Translations under genes and position numbers: made by a program | Part shown: positions 26,644 to 36,725 of the stretch, piece after piece | Layout of the letters: each line of letters begins with the position of its first letter | Numbering within the stretch: the first letter of the stretch is position 1 | Notes under the pieces: model-generated | What the model was told of the DNA's origin: nothing | Databases searched by the model: none | The model's input: the letters and a program-made list of their open reading frames with translations, nothing else | Assembly: GCF_009729035.1 (NCBI RefSeq) | Contig: NZ_CP045483.1 | Location: 1,386,001-1,450,000, forward strand | DNA from: Stygiolobus azoricus | GTDB lineage: Archaea; Thermoproteota; Thermoprotei_A; Sulfolobales; Sulfolobaceae | DNA: 64,000 nt | Direction: 5' to 3'

Positions 26644-27657
26644 ATGAGAGCTTATGCGAGAGCCGAATGGGATCCTTTGAAAAAGGTTGCATTACATAAG
26701 CCGGGGCTGGAAGTCTTTTTCGGACTTTTGGATCCTGAGAAGTCGCTCTTCAAGAGGAGATTTGACTTCGTAAAGGCTAGAAAAGAGTACGAAGAGTTAA
26801 TAGACGCGTTGAAGTCTGAGGGTGTGACTACTTTCAGAGTATTGAGGAGCATTATTAGGAGAGCGTTAAAAGACGAGAAATTTTATGAAAGGCTGAAGAA
26901 AGTAGTAGGGGTTGACGCAGACCCATGGTTTTTAGCAAAATTGTTAGTTCTCAGACCTAAGTTCATATCGACCGACGGTGAGATAAGAGTTGAGCTAATA
27001 AACCCCTTATCTAACCTGTACTTTATGAGGGATCAACAAATAACGACTAAGAACGGGGTTATCATAGGTAAGATGGCAAAACCTCAGAGGAGCGCTGAGA
27101 CGGAGCTGGTGAAACTTTTCTGGGAGTCGATCTCCGTTAAGTATAAAGAAGTGAGTGAGGGACATCTAGAGGGGGGAGACTTCTACCCTATGGGTGACTT
27201 TTATTTAGTAGGGGTGGGTAACAGGAGTGACATGAATGGCGTTAAAGGACTAATAAATAGCGGTGAAGAAGTGGTAATAGTGAAAGAACCTATGTCAACA
27301 GAGTTCTTTCATCTAGACACGTATTTTAACGTAATATCTCGTGAGTTGGTGGTAGGAGTAAAACAACTAATGCAACACAGTACTGTTGAAGTTTATTCTG
27401 AAGGGAAGTTAGTAAGGAAAGGAGTAGATATGATAACATACCTGAAAGAGAAGGAGTTCAATATACACTTCGTAGATTTAGATGAGGCTAGAAAGTTCGC
27501 TACTAATTTCCTAACCCTGAGAGCTGGGAAAATACTCACCCCTTATGATTTGAAAATCCCTGGTGTTGACTCCGTTTTCGTTAACGTTGAAAACCTCACT
27601 GGAGGATTCGGTGGGATACATTGTATGACAGCTGTTATAGAAAGGGGATCAGGGTAA
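26644..27657 (+). CDS. Arginine deiminase / amidinotransferase family enzyme
   Basis: This 337-residue protein has the guanidino-modifying superfamily catalytic set: Asp130 (FMRDQQ), Glu176/Asp179 (EGGD), His223 with Asp225 (FFHLDTYF) and the nucleophile Cys327 (GGIHCMTA). It could hydrolyse arginine to citrulline or transfer the amidino group. The length is shorter than bacterial arginine deiminase (about 405). No arc or agmatine genes are adjacent. The start at 26644 has an AAATATATATT tract just ahead. Confidence 0.85.
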   Translation: MRAYARAEWDPLKKVALHKPGLEVFFGLLDPEKSLFKRRFDFVKARKEYEELIDALKSEGVTTFRVLRSIIRRALKDEKFYERLKKVVGVDADPWFLAKLLVLRPKFISTDGEIRVELINPLSNLYFMRDQQITTKNGVIIGKMAKPQRSAETELVKLFWESISVKYKEVSEGHLEGGDFYPMGDFYLVGVGNRSDMNGVKGLINSGEEVVIVKEPMSTEFFHLDTYFNVISRELVVGVKQLMQHSTVEVYSEGKLVRKGVDMITYLKEKEFNIHFVDLDEARKFATNFLTLRAGKILTPYDLKIPGVDSVFVNVENLTGGFGGIHCMTAVIERGSG

Positions 27658-27990
27658 GAAATGATGTTTCTCATCCTCAATTATCTTTCCTATCTCACCC
27701 ATAGGTTCGAAGTTCTTCAAATAAAAATCCAGTGCACCTGATTCTGCCTTATTCACAACGTAACGTATCGCTTTGTAACCAAGTAAAGCAGTGATGACTC
27801 CTACCACGTATAAAAGGTAGAAAACCGGCTTTTCCAACACACTTCTCCTATATTTCTTGAAATACTCCCAGTGAGACCTCTCGTTCTCGTAGGCAATTTT
27901 AAACCTCTCCTCTTTTCTAACGTTGTATATGCCTTTCGCTAGCCCTGTAGCACCTGCCTCTCCGAGGAGTGCAAGTAAGTACTTATCCAC
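27649..27990 (-). CDS. Ferritin-like small membrane protein
   Basis: This 113-residue protein has carboxylate-histidine pairs ENERSH (residues 35-40) and EDEKHH (residues 105-110) flanking a hydrophobic segment (56-80). This recalls the E-x-x-H pairs of COQ7/VIT1-like di-iron proteins in a shortened version. A metal-binding or rubrerythrin-like role is an inference. It overlaps the end of the amidinotransferase gene by 9 bases, convergently. Confidence 0.5.
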   Translation of the reverse strand: MDKYLLALLGEAGATGLAKGIYNVRKEERFKIAYENERSHWEYFKKYRRSVLEKPVFYLLYVVGVITALLGYKAIRYVVNKAESGALDFYLKNFEPMGEIGKIIEDEKHHFLP

Positions 27991-28089
27991 GATAATGAGA
28001 TCTTACTGGGAATTTTAAAATGGTTGTGAGAGAAAAGAGAATTCAAATTTTTAAGGGAGCATCTACAAATTTAAGTCTTCTTAACCGAG

Positions 28090-28761
28090 GTGTATATCAC
28101 AATTATGCCGATAAACGCAAGAATAGGAAAGATATCTAAAAATGAGGAAGAGTACTATTTCGCTTATGAGGGTGGAAAATGGAGGCAAGTTAAGCTCAAG
28201 GAAAAAGCATGGCACTCGCTGAAATCAGTTAAGTACGTTGAGGGGATTTTAGACGAGAAGGAAGGCGTGGTAATAAAAAGAGTTTACAAGAGGAGCGGGA
28301 AAGTCATATCTGTAGATTATTTCGTCAAGAGAGGAGATTCGTTAGAAGATCTTAATTGCATAAAAGGTACTGAATTCGAGGGAGAAACGATCGAAATCTT
28401 CAAAACTGATGACATTACAATTTACAGATACGCAGGGAATTATTTTGAAGATAAGACCTCTCTTGTGAAGTTCTTGACCCTACAAATCAGAAGGAGGGTG
28501 GAAGAGAAATTAGGAAGTGAGTTAATCTCACTAGATGCAAAGCTCAAAGGAGAGACCGATAAAGCTTATCTTCTCGTAATTAATGGGAAGGAAGTGTGGG
28601 TTCCCAAGAGCGTTGGTAAATACCTAGACGGTAAAGTAACTTTGCCCATCTGGTTTGTGAAAAACAATAACCTTGCTGATGTTAAGGATTATGAAGAAAG
28701 GGTTGATAACGAGGTTAGAAAGTATGAGGAAAAAATTGCCAGATTGGTATTTGAACTATAG
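28090..28761 (+). CDS. Hypothetical protein, about 220 residues
   Basis: The protein is a soluble alpha/beta/charged chain. Starts at GTG 28090 (after a GAGGTG-like site) or ATG 28105 (MPINARIGKIS) are both possible. The middle has EGETIEIFKTDDITIYRYAG, and the C-terminus is a charged helix (VDNEVRKYEEKIARLVFEL). No family is recognised, but composition and length indicate a real gene. Confidence 0.6.
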   Translation: MYITIMPINARIGKISKNEEEYYFAYEGGKWRQVKLKEKAWHSLKSVKYVEGILDEKEGVVIKRVYKRSGKVISVDYFVKRGDSLEDLNCIKGTEFEGETIEIFKTDDITIYRYAGNYFEDKTSLVKFLTLQIRRRVEEKLGSELISLDAKLKGETDKAYLLVINGKEVWVPKSVGKYLDGKVTLPIWFVKNNNLADVKDYEERVDNEVRKYEEKIARLVFEL

Positions 28762-28775
28762 TAAAAATAAAAGTG

Positions 28776-28973
28776 TTATAGAATAAGAAAGGAGAGAAGA
28801 TATAACGCTATGCTCAAGGATATCAAGGTCATGGATAAGTTTATAGCCCATCTTCCTTCAAATCCCGGTAAATTAAGTTTGTGGAAAACCAAGTGAATGG
28901 CCCCAAATACGATTAACACCGTACCAATCGTTGTAAATATTATTCTTAAGAGTAATACCGAATCGATTATCAT
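28776..28973 (-). CDS. Small two-helix membrane protein
   Basis: This 65-residue protein has hydrophobic segments at about 5-28 and 43-63, with a His/Lys/Asn loop between. It ends 14 bases from the convergent gene at 28090. No family is recognised. Confidence 0.45.
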   Translation of the reverse strand: MIIDSVLLLRIIFTTIGTVLIVFGAIHLVFHKLNLPGFEGRWAINLSMTLISLSIALYLLSFLIL

Positions 28974-29016
28974 ATATCTGACTCACATTTTATGCTTTAA
29001 AGCTTAATTGGAATTT

Positions 29017-29199
29017 TCAAATTAATTCTCTTAAATCATCTCTTACATCTTCCAGCCTCTTCAATATATTGTCTAGGTCACGTTTATCCAGATCCTCTCC
29101 GTTATAAGCTCTTTCTAACAAGTCATCTATATCGGATAATATATCCTGAAGTTCTTCTTTAGCTTTCTCTAGAGTCTCGACCTCTTCTTTATTAACCAT
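29017..29199 (-). CDS. Small acidic coiled-coil protein
   Basis: This 60-residue, highly charged helical protein has heptad-like Leu spacing (LEKAKEELQDILSDIDDLLE). It is probably a small oligomer. It diverges from the APC permease at 29238, with only 38 bases between the starts, so the promoters must overlap. Confidence 0.5.
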   Translation of the reverse strand: MVNKEEVETLEKAKEELQDILSDIDDLLERAYNGEDLDKRDLDNILKRLEDVRDDLRELI

Positions 29200-29237
29200 A
29201 ATTAAAAATTAATACTCCCCTTATTTAAAACAAACGT

Positions 29238-30515
29238 ATGGTTAATCTATCCAAGAAGTTGGAGCCTAGGGAGGAATCGATTAGATCTTCACTTGTATAC
29301 GCTCAGTCCCTCAGTTCAATCGCCCCACTTGGTTCCGTTTCGGCTTACCTAACGTACGCATTACAGAGTTCCTTAGCCTCAACATTCCTAGCGGGTATAA
29401 TGGGGGCATTAATCTACTTCCTTTGGGTTCTAATTGGTTACAACTATTCAAAGGTCATAGCAACTACTGGTGGTACTTACGATTTCGCTAGGAGCGGAGG
29501 AGGTGAACTCTTAGGGAGAATTGCCGGATGGCTTTATTGGCTGAGCTACGGTGTATATCTCTCTTCAGCCTCAACCTATCTAGCTGGGATAGTTATACCC
29601 TCAGAATTTAACGTAAGTCCGGCGATTTTTGAGATCGCGATTCCCCTGCTATTAACACTTCTTCTACTAACGGGTATAAGACCACCACTGATCTATGCAT
29701 TAATAACTTCAAGTATTGAAGTAGCGTTAATTTTCATACTGGGTATAAAAGTTCTATTACTCACTGGGGTATCAGCCCTTCCTCTATCACTAACTGTTCC
29801 TCCTGCTGACTTTTTCTCAGGGGCTCTGGCAGTTGGATTCACATTAGCTGGAGGAGGCGCCTCGTTCTTCTTGGGATATGAAGCTAAAGGTAAGGGAAAA
29901 ACTGTAGGGAAGTCCTATATTATAGCCTACTGGGTTGCAGCTATAGCAGTGCTCTTCGCATCTTATTTTGAAATAGCCGCTGTAGGTTATAGTAACGTTG
30001 GTGTCTCTAATTTACTCCAAGTGACTCAATACCCAGGTTTTTACATAGCTCAGAAGTTCGTGGGAAGTACATTCGCATTGATATTCTTCATATTCACGAT
30101 TAATAGCTTAATAGGCTCGGTTACAGCCGCTTATGTAGCCCTTTCAAGGCTAACTTATACTTTGGTTAAAAGGGATATGGTAGTGTCAATAGCAATACTA
30201 GCCTTCATGTTCACGTTAATAAACACGTATACTGCTGTTTCGCAGTCTTATGTTTTGGTGTATAATATCACTACTGAAGTTAGTTTGATAACGTTATACT
30301 CGTCGCATGTTATAATTTCCTCTGTATACCCGTTTTTCAAATGGAAGGTATTTAATAAGGTTACAGTTACTGATTTACTCCTTTCAATATTTTCTACCCT
30401 CCTTATGGGTTACGGTATTTTCAGTAATCTGATACAATCGACCTCTTTATACGGGTTAATTTCATTAATCATAGGTGTTATAATTGGATTTATACACTGG
30501 TGGTACAAACGATAG
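29238..30515 (+). CDS. APC-superfamily amino-acid permease
   Basis: This 425-residue protein has 11-12 membrane segments and an APC-type first helix (S-S-I-A-P-L-G-S-V) with the unwound glycine/proline region. A TTGGTYDFARSGGGELLGRIAGW segment at about 79-100 matches the family's TM2-3 loop. It probably imports amino acids or amines in symport with H+. The gene's end overlaps the small ORF at 30500. Confidence 0.82.
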   Translation: MVNLSKKLEPREESIRSSLVYAQSLSSIAPLGSVSAYLTYALQSSLASTFLAGIMGALIYFLWVLIGYNYSKVIATTGGTYDFARSGGGELLGRIAGWLYWLSYGVYLSSASTYLAGIVIPSEFNVSPAIFEIAIPLLLTLLLLTGIRPPLIYALITSSIEVALIFILGIKVLLLTGVSALPLSLTVPPADFFSGALAVGFTLAGGGASFFLGYEAKGKGKTVGKSYIIAYWVAAIAVLFASYFEIAAVGYSNVGVSNLLQVTQYPGFYIAQKFVGSTFALIFFIFTINSLIGSVTAAYVALSRLTYTLVKRDMVVSIAILAFMFTLINTYTAVSQSYVLVYNITTEVSLITLYSSHVIISSVYPFFKWKVFNKVTVTDLLLSIFSTLLMGYGIFSNLIQSTSLYGLISLIIGVIIGFIHWWYKR

Positions 30516-30757
30516 ACGTAATTGAAAACTTGCTTAGGATGGGTAAACCTCTAACTGCATTGCGTTTTCTTAAACAGTTCGTGAAAGACAACTCAAAACT
30601 CATGAGAAATGATGAAGAGTGTGAGACTGTCAAAAAAATTGTGATGGCTTTTCCCTCGCTTAATGACGAGAGTTGGAGGTATTTCGTGCCCCAACCGCAA
30701 AAAGAAGAAATAGAATATTTAATACAGAAAGTTAAGGAATGTTTACCTATTTCATGA
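30500..30757 (+). CDS. Small helical hypothetical protein
   Basis: This 85-residue protein starts from GTG 30500, overlapping the permease's last codons by 16 bases, so translation is likely coupled. It has helices with N-D-E-E-C-E-T-V-K-K and a Q-P-Q-K-E-E-I-E-Y segment. No family is recognised. It may be an accessory of the permease. Confidence 0.45.
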   Translation: MVQTIDVIENLLRMGKPLTALRFLKQFVKDNSKLMRNDEECETVKKIVMAFPSLNDESWRYFVPQPQKEEIEYLIQKVKECLPIS

Positions 30758-30844
30758 TACGCAAAGTTTTTGAGGTATTTAATCAGCCTTTTATAATCAT
30801 ATTATAAGTGAATTTATAACTCACTTAATTCAAATTTTTACATA

Positions 30845-32188
30845 ATGAAAACAGTAACAGAAAAAGTGGACGAAGCAAAGTGGAATATTAATCATTGGAA
30901 GCTGTTCATTTCTCTCAGCTTAGGCTATTTAATGTGGGGACTTATTACTTCAATCGCACCTTTAACATATAGCCTAGCTAAGGGAAACCCGATATACATA
31001 GCATTACCAGCTCTATATCCGTTAATAGGAACGTTATTACTACCTTATCTCTCAGACAAAGTTCTGGGGAGAAAGAAGACGTTTTACATTACTTTAATAC
31101 TCTATTTAGCTGGTGCGCTTATTGTCTCTGCCACCGCTTATTATATATCCTCCTCTAGTGTTGCGTTTTTACCTTTAGTGCTTGTGGGACTTCTGTTAGC
31201 AAATATAGGCGTTGAAGGAGAAGTACCTACCGGACTTTCTTACGCAGCTGAGAACTTCCCCTTAAAGTGGAGGGAAAAGCTGTTGATTCTAATACCTAAT
31301 TTTGATAATATCGGAATAACTGTTGCTGCATTGTTATCATTAATAGCCTTCTCACAGATATCTTCTCCTACGTTTGTAATGGAAGTATTAGGGTTTTCGG
31401 CGATACTGGTTAGCGTTTTCTTAATTTTAGTGAGATTTTCGTTACCGGAGTCAGTAAGATGGCTCGTAACTAAAGGTAAAGTGAATGAAGCCGAGAAAAA
31501 TGCCGAATTGCTACTAACCAAAGGAGAGGACACAACAACTCCTATGAAAAATAACAGAGTCTATAAACTACCGTTAATAACAAGATATTTATTCCTTGTT
31601 ATTTTAGGAGTATCCCAGTACCTTACTTTCGGTCTGATGGCATATACAATCGCAGATTATTACTTCTCTAACAACCAATATTATCTGTCCACGATAATAT
31701 TTGTCGCTTCTCTAGCTACTGTATTAGCTGGTTTCTTGGCAGCATATATCGTGGATAAGATAAGAACTAGATTTTATGTGATGTTGTCTTATATTGGAGG
31801 TACTATTACTATGTTACCGATACTCGCACTAGTTATGATAGCGAGTAGTATTACTGGGACTTACCTAGTAATGTTTTACATCCTATTAGCACTAAACATG
31901 TTGTTCAGCGAGTTTGCATGGGGATCAAGGACAATATTGGAACCTCTTTTATTCCCTACACAAAATAGGGCTTTCCTGATAGGTCTTGTGAGGGCTATAC
32001 CAATAGTTTCTTATGCAATATCAGTTTACCTAACTAGCAGTATTCCGTTAGTCAATTACGTCTTACTTAACCTTATACTTTGGGGAATGGGTGCCGTAGC
32101 TTCATTATGGTGGTTTTTCAGAGGCTATGATACAAATCTTGTCCCACTAGAGGAGATCACTACTGAAAACCTTTCTCAACAAGGTTAA
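30845..32188 (+). CDS. MFS transporter (sugar/metabolite porter type)
   Basis: This 447-residue protein has 12 membrane segments and MFS motifs: LLPYLSDKVLGRKKT after helix 2 (the G-x-x-x-D-R/K-x-G-R-R/K motif) and SLPESVRWLVTKGKVNEAEK after helix 6, as in sugar porters. A G-x-E-G-E-x-P-T motif in helix 4 is typical of archaeal MFS members. Substrate unknown. It converges on the membrane gene at 32160 with a 29-base overlap. Confidence 0.85.
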   Translation: MKTVTEKVDEAKWNINHWKLFISLSLGYLMWGLITSIAPLTYSLAKGNPIYIALPALYPLIGTLLLPYLSDKVLGRKKTFYITLILYLAGALIVSATAYYISSSSVAFLPLVLVGLLLANIGVEGEVPTGLSYAAENFPLKWREKLLILIPNFDNIGITVAALLSLIAFSQISSPTFVMEVLGFSAILVSVFLILVRFSLPESVRWLVTKGKVNEAEKNAELLLTKGEDTTTPMKNNRVYKLPLITRYLFLVILGVSQYLTFGLMAYTIADYYFSNNQYYLSTIIFVASLATVLAGFLAAYIVDKIRTRFYVMLSYIGGTITMLPILALVMIASSITGTYLVMFYILLALNMLFSEFAWGSRTILEPLLFPTQNRAFLIGLVRAIPIVSYAISVYLTSSIPLVNYVLLNLILWGMGAVASLWWFFRGYDTNLVPLEEITTENLSQQG

Positions 32189-33509
32189 AGCTGATTTTTT
32201 CCCACATACTTTTTCTTATTAAAGCTACAATGAGGACAGAAACTGACGTTAATAAGAACAAGACGCTAGTTAACAAGAATAGACCAGCTAAAATTGTCAG
32301 CGCTATAATTATATAATCAACAATTATAACCACTATCATACCGCTTCCTGCTCTGTAGTTGTAAACCTCACCTCTGAACTGTATCGGGTTCAGTTTACTC
32401 ATAAGGATTGCTGTGACTAAGTACCCCGTCATTACGCCACTAAAAAGCGATATGCCTAGTGTACATCTCCCTAGTATAGAGTCTACAATTGCAAAGGGAA
32501 GTGAGAGGAAGGCAGTCTGCAGAGTCTTAATAATTATTTTTTCTGCTATTATTCTCCCTTGGTCTAAAGACATAAAGGTTAGCCAAGGTCTCTCTTGTGA
32601 AAGTGCATAAAGACCAGTAGTAGACAGAAAGGACACGATCAGGACATTAGGTGCTATAATCCCCGTGTAAAACGGTGGACGAAAAGTCATTTCTATAGAC
32701 AGATATACCAAGGAGATGAGCGCTGAAATCCCTATTGCCTTATAGTAAGGGATGATGTAGAAGAATATCCTTCTCCCGGAAAAAGTAGAACCGTAACCCC
32801 AAACAAACTCATAATTGTTTAAGATTATATGAAGAACAGACTGTTTACCATTAATGAGACTGGTCCTTTTGGCTCTAACCTTGGACCCAGATAGTTGTAA
32901 GTCAGCATATCTAACAGAGTAATAAAGTATGAGCGCTGAAAGAATTAGGGAGCTTAGAATTCCGCTTAATAAGTGTCCAAATATTAACGCTGTCGGTGTA
33001 AGGTAGAAGTGAAAATAAGGTAACCAACTTAGAAAAACTAACGCAAAGATTATATAGAACTTGTTTCTTGCTAAGGTCAAGGAACTAACTGCTATTCCGA
33101 AAATTGAAAAAGAGATGAAAGCGATATAAGAGTACGGAGGGGGATAAAGCAAAATCATATAAGTACTGAGAACTATGAAGTAAGCTCCCCCGGTAAACAT
33201 GCCTCCTACTACGTATAGAAGAGTTAATGTTGTAGTCTTTACTGGGGAGGTCAGTAAAAAGTCAAAGTCTGCCTTTTGGACTATTGAGGAAAATAAATTA
33301 AAGACTAAGAAGAACGTAACAAATTCTAGGACATTTATTTTTAGTTGGGGAAATAGATAGGTAACAAATACTATTTTTCCTATACTGAGGTAAAACAGCA
33401 TCATTAAACCGGAAAATACAATAGTCAATATCACAAAGCTTTTGGTAAATCTGGATAAAATGAAGAATTTAAGAACATAAAAAAGGTAGGTTAAATTATT
33501 GTATTTCAC
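32160..33509 (-). CDS. Large polytopic membrane protein, ABC-exporter-permease-like
   Basis: This 449-residue protein has about 12 hydrophobic segments, an F-D-F-L-L-T-S-P-V-K motif after helix 3 and ALSQERPWLTFM later. These resemble the LLxxPV and E-R loops of ABC-2-type permeases. It overlaps the membrane-anchored protein at 33506 by 4 bases (ATGA), so they form one unit. No ATPase is adjacent, so it would have to borrow one or serve another role. Confidence 0.55.
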   Translation of the reverse strand: MKYNNLTYLFYVLKFFILSRFTKSFVILTIVFSGLMMLFYLSIGKIVFVTYLFPQLKINVLEFVTFFLVFNLFSSIVQKADFDFLLTSPVKTTTLTLLYVVGGMFTGGAYFIVLSTYMILLYPPPYSYIAFISFSIFGIAVSSLTLARNKFYIIFALVFLSWLPYFHFYLTPTALIFGHLLSGILSSLILSALILYYSVRYADLQLSGSKVRAKRTSLINGKQSVLHIILNNYEFVWGYGSTFSGRRIFFYIIPYYKAIGISALISLVYLSIEMTFRPPFYTGIIAPNVLIVSFLSTTGLYALSQERPWLTFMSLDQGRIIAEKIIIKTLQTAFLSLPFAIVDSILGRCTLGISLFSGVMTGYLVTAILMSKLNPIQFRGEVYNYRAGSGMIVVIIVDYIIIALTILAGLFLLTSVLFLLTSVSVLIVALIRKSMWEKISFNLVEKGFQ

Positions 33510-34363
33510 AGATAGTTAAAGATTTCAGTGTAATTTATTTGTTTAGGAGAAATTATCATAGCTCCATAATCCACTCCGTTGGTTCCCTTTTCGATACCTA
33601 TTATGACGTATACAGAATGTCCGTTATCTTTCTGTGCAGTAAATTCATAAACTACTGCCGTAGAGTTCTTTATTATAACCTTCCCCTCAACAATATACTT
33701 GTGGGTCTCGAACAGGAAGAAATGGAATAGATTTTCAAGCTTTGTAAAGTTTGCAGATGTTGAGTTAGCCTTTAGTATTATCATCTGTCCGTTGACAAAC
33801 TCTTCAAAACTCGTGTTCTTTACATATCCTTGGAATACTAAACCACTTACTGGGGTAGGTAAAACCTTAGGAGAGTTATATAGAGAAATTATCATATTTA
33901 CGGCTTCAGACGTAGATACGTTGTCATGAGTAAAATGCACGTAATGACCGTCGAAACCTATTGCAGTTTTGTTGGCGTAATAGTATATGAGGTTCTTATA
34001 AGAGCCTTGTTTGAACCCGTGTTGTGTTAAAGTCGAGTTTATATAATAAAATATTAGGGAAGCTTCCGGTCCTTCCACTTGAATATAACCTAGTACTCCT
34101 CTTGTGTCGTTGTATTCAAGTACGTGAATTACTCCCTCTCCAAATACGTTGGTGATATTACTCACATTGTAACCGTATGCCGAAATAAAGCTATTTAATG
34201 CGGAAATGTTGTATATATAGATTGTACCTATGTAGTGAGGATCTTCTAATAAAGTAGTTTGTTGTGAGCTAGACGCCAGGCTATGTGTTTCAAACATAAG
34301 GAAACCTAATACTGAGGCTAAAACTACAATTGCTATTAAAACTCCTTTAAATAACGCCTTCAT
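33506..34363 (-). CDS. Membrane-anchored extracytoplasmic protein
   Basis: This 285-residue protein has an N-terminal signal anchor (residues 7-24) and a long beta-rich exterior domain with at least eight N-x-S/T glycosylation sequons. It has no catalytic motif that I recognise. It is co-transcribed with the polytopic protein that follows (4-base overlap). Confidence 0.6.
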   Translation of the reverse strand: MKALFKGVLIAIVVLASVLGFLMFETHSLASSSQQTTLLEDPHYIGTIYIYNISALNSFISAYGYNVSNITNVFGEGVIHVLEYNDTRGVLGYIQVEGPEASLIFYYINSTLTQHGFKQGSYKNLIYYYANKTAIGFDGHYVHFTHDNVSTSEAVNMIISLYNSPKVLPTPVSGLVFQGYVKNTSFEEFVNGQMIILKANSTSANFTKLENLFHFFLFETHKYIVEGKVIIKNSTAVVYEFTAQKDNGHSVYVIIGIEKGTNGVDYGAMIISPKQINYTEIFNYL

Positions 34364-34414
34364 GAGTTATTATGTAATCTGTGAAGATTAAAAACCTTTA
34401 CCAAACGGCTTATT

Positions 34415-36712
34415 TCAAGAATATATTATGTCCTTAAATATCCTTTCTATCGTTCTAGGAGATATTGCTCTTCTAATTATCTCCCTTAAAGCCTTTTTCA
34501 TTTCCTCTGACTTAGCTATATCTACCATAGAGTACTCCAGTCTTGGTGAGGTAACTATCTTGGACTGGACATCTGAAACTTCATCTTCATAGTTCTGGCT
34601 CTTTAGGTAATCAACAACCAAAGTCAATTTACTCTCTAACATTATGGGATCGTTTATTATGGATTGAAGATACTTAACGATCAAATCCTTTTTGTCAGAT
34701 GCCTTTAGGTTAGTCTTATAAGTGTCACTGAAGTGTTTTGACAATATAGGGAAAGTAATGGTTATGAAGTACTGCTCTCCTCCTAGGCTCCATAGCCCTA
34801 CTTTTTCTGCAATTTCATCTACTGACTGTATTAACGCATCTTTTATTGAAATAAGTGCTAAATCTAAGATTTCTTTCTCGGCATCAGCAGCATTCTCGGC
34901 GACTTCGGTCTGCTGAATTACGTTCTCTTTATAAAGTTGACCATATACCGATAAAGTTCCGAACTTCCACGTTGAGAAAGGACATATTGTCGCTACTTGC
35001 TTTTTGTTATAAGGGAATGGAAAACCCTGATAAGTAGTAAAAGTCAAACCAGCACACTCGTCATCATCACCTTTAATTCCTAATTTCTTAGCCCAACAAC
35101 CAGTATGTATTTTTCCTTGGACTTTGTCCTTAATTACCTCATAAGCTAAAATCCCCTTTTGATCAGAAAACTTGTTGTAAACGTACAAACCCTCTGGACA
35201 CATAAAGTATACGTTTATAGCCCCACTGTTGTTCTTTTCTTCAATAATTGACATAACTTTCTTCCTTGCTCCTTCCTCATCTCCTGCTAAATAGTCATCG
35301 AAGCCACAGCACCTTCCAGAGATTAGCCTAACTCTAGGAGAGAATTGTGCAGGGAGCTTATCTCCATTATCTAATAAGAACTGTAGGAACCCTCTCAACC
35401 CAATAGGATCATATTTAGCAGCACATCCCACAAATAGGAGAAATAGGGGTCTATTTCTATACTTCTCATTTAACTTCTTCTCAAGTGCTCTTATATCAGC
35501 CGTCACGTCAGATATCTCAATCGGAGGCTTAGTAGTTAGTGATACTTTGTTTATACCTTCAGTCATTAATTCACTAATAGGTATATTTACTGGACATACC
35601 TCCTCATCTTTAGTACAACCGAAACATGTTTCGAAGCTAGTCTCTTCAAATATAAGACGACCTATTCTACCCATGGGAGAAAAGACTGGGTTACCCGTTA
35701 TTTTATATGCTAAACAAGCATCTAAACATAACCCACAATTTATACACTTTAACGAGTCTACGTATAATTTAGATATTTTAGTGTATTGCTTAGGTGTCTT
35801 TACTTTCTTTCTAACCTCTCTCAGAATTGATAATTCTAATTCTGTATATTCCCTTGGGCTGGGAAAAGGTTTTACATCTTTGTTTTTCAGCAGGAATTCA
35901 GAGATCTCCTCCAGATTATCAAACTTTGCGTTGCCTATAGTTACGTAATACTTCTCAGGCGAGTTATAACTTATAATGTAAGTCAAAACTTCCTCATAGT
36001 TCGGGATCGAAGGGATCTTATTTCTGGAAGCCGGAGGATATATAAGGATTAGAGGGAAATAATCCCTCTTAAAACTTCTTATTATTTGAGAATTAAAGTC
36101 ACTAAGCAAAGTATAGGAATCTACTTTACCACCACTGCTTATACCCAAAAATTTTGCGTAGAATGAGGGCAAATAATACCTTTCCTTACCGTCCACAATT
36201 ACGGCACTCCACGCATATTCTGTCTCCGCGTCTACTTCTATGACCTCTGGGTACTTAGCTGTCATTATAGTTGCTACAGTAGATCCAACAAGTTTGTATA
36301 CTTCCTTTTTACCTCTCACAAAACCGAACTTATAACTACCGAATCCTGAACCGTTAGTCGATATAAACCCTCCTACTGTTCCCTTCAGGTAGAAGGGTGA
36401 AAGAACTGGTACATAGCCCGAAGGCTTTAACTCAGTCAACAATTCCTCGAATGTTAAACCCGGAGCTACATTATAGTATTTATAAACTGAAGAACCGTTC
36501 TGTTCCTTGCTCTCCTCTATCTTATTTCCATTACCTAAAAGGTTAGGGGATCTTACGTATTTGGCTCTAGCATATCTTATTAAGTCACCTGAGACAGAAG
36601 TAGCCTTGCCCACGTAAATTACTTGCTCAGTTTTATCGAGATACTTCTCTATTTTCTTAATGTCTATTGTAGTCAAAGCTCTACTAAAGAGTGATGCATC
36701 TGTAATTGTCAT
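34415..36712 (-). CDS. FAD-linked oxidase fused to an Fe-S / CCG-domain oxidoreductase
   Basis: This 765-residue fusion carries GlcD-like and GlpC-like parts in one chain. Residues ~1-220 form an FAD-binding type 4 domain (VPVLSPFYLKGTVGGFISTNGSGFGSYKFG at 101-130). Two 4Fe-4S motifs follow at Cys323/326/329/333 and Cys363/366/373 with C-P-V-N. The C-terminal half has cysteine-rich CCG-type elements (FVGCAAKYD and SGRCCGFDDYLAGDEEG). It would oxidise a 2-hydroxy acid and pass electrons to quinone or another acceptor. In the FAD part the usual P-loop is partly degenerate (VIYVGKATSVSG). It diverges from pantoate kinase. Confidence 0.78.
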   Translation of the reverse strand: MTITDASLFSRALTTIDIKKIEKYLDKTEQVIYVGKATSVSGDLIRYARAKYVRSPNLLGNGNKIEESKEQNGSSVYKYYNVAPGLTFEELLTELKPSGYVPVLSPFYLKGTVGGFISTNGSGFGSYKFGFVRGKKEVYKLVGSTVATIMTAKYPEVIEVDAETEYAWSAVIVDGKERYYLPSFYAKFLGISSGGKVDSYTLLSDFNSQIIRSFKRDYFPLILIYPPASRNKIPSIPNYEEVLTYIISYNSPEKYYVTIGNAKFDNLEEISEFLLKNKDVKPFPSPREYTELELSILREVRKKVKTPKQYTKISKLYVDSLKCINCGLCLDACLAYKITGNPVFSPMGRIGRLIFEETSFETCFGCTKDEEVCPVNIPISELMTEGINKVSLTTKPPIEISDVTADIRALEKKLNEKYRNRPLFLLFVGCAAKYDPIGLRGFLQFLLDNGDKLPAQFSPRVRLISGRCCGFDDYLAGDEEGARKKVMSIIEEKNNSGAINVYFMCPEGLYVYNKFSDQKGILAYEVIKDKVQGKIHTGCWAKKLGIKGDDDECAGLTFTTYQGFPFPYNKKQVATICPFSTWKFGTLSVYGQLYKENVIQQTEVAENAADAEKEILDLALISIKDALIQSVDEIAEKVGLWSLGGEQYFITITFPILSKHFSDTYKTNLKASDKKDLIVKYLQSIINDPIMLESKLTLVVDYLKSQNYEDEVSDVQSKIVTSPRLEYSMVDIAKSEEMKKALREIIRRAISPRTIERIFKDIIYS

Positions 36713-36725
36713 CGTTTCTTACCCT

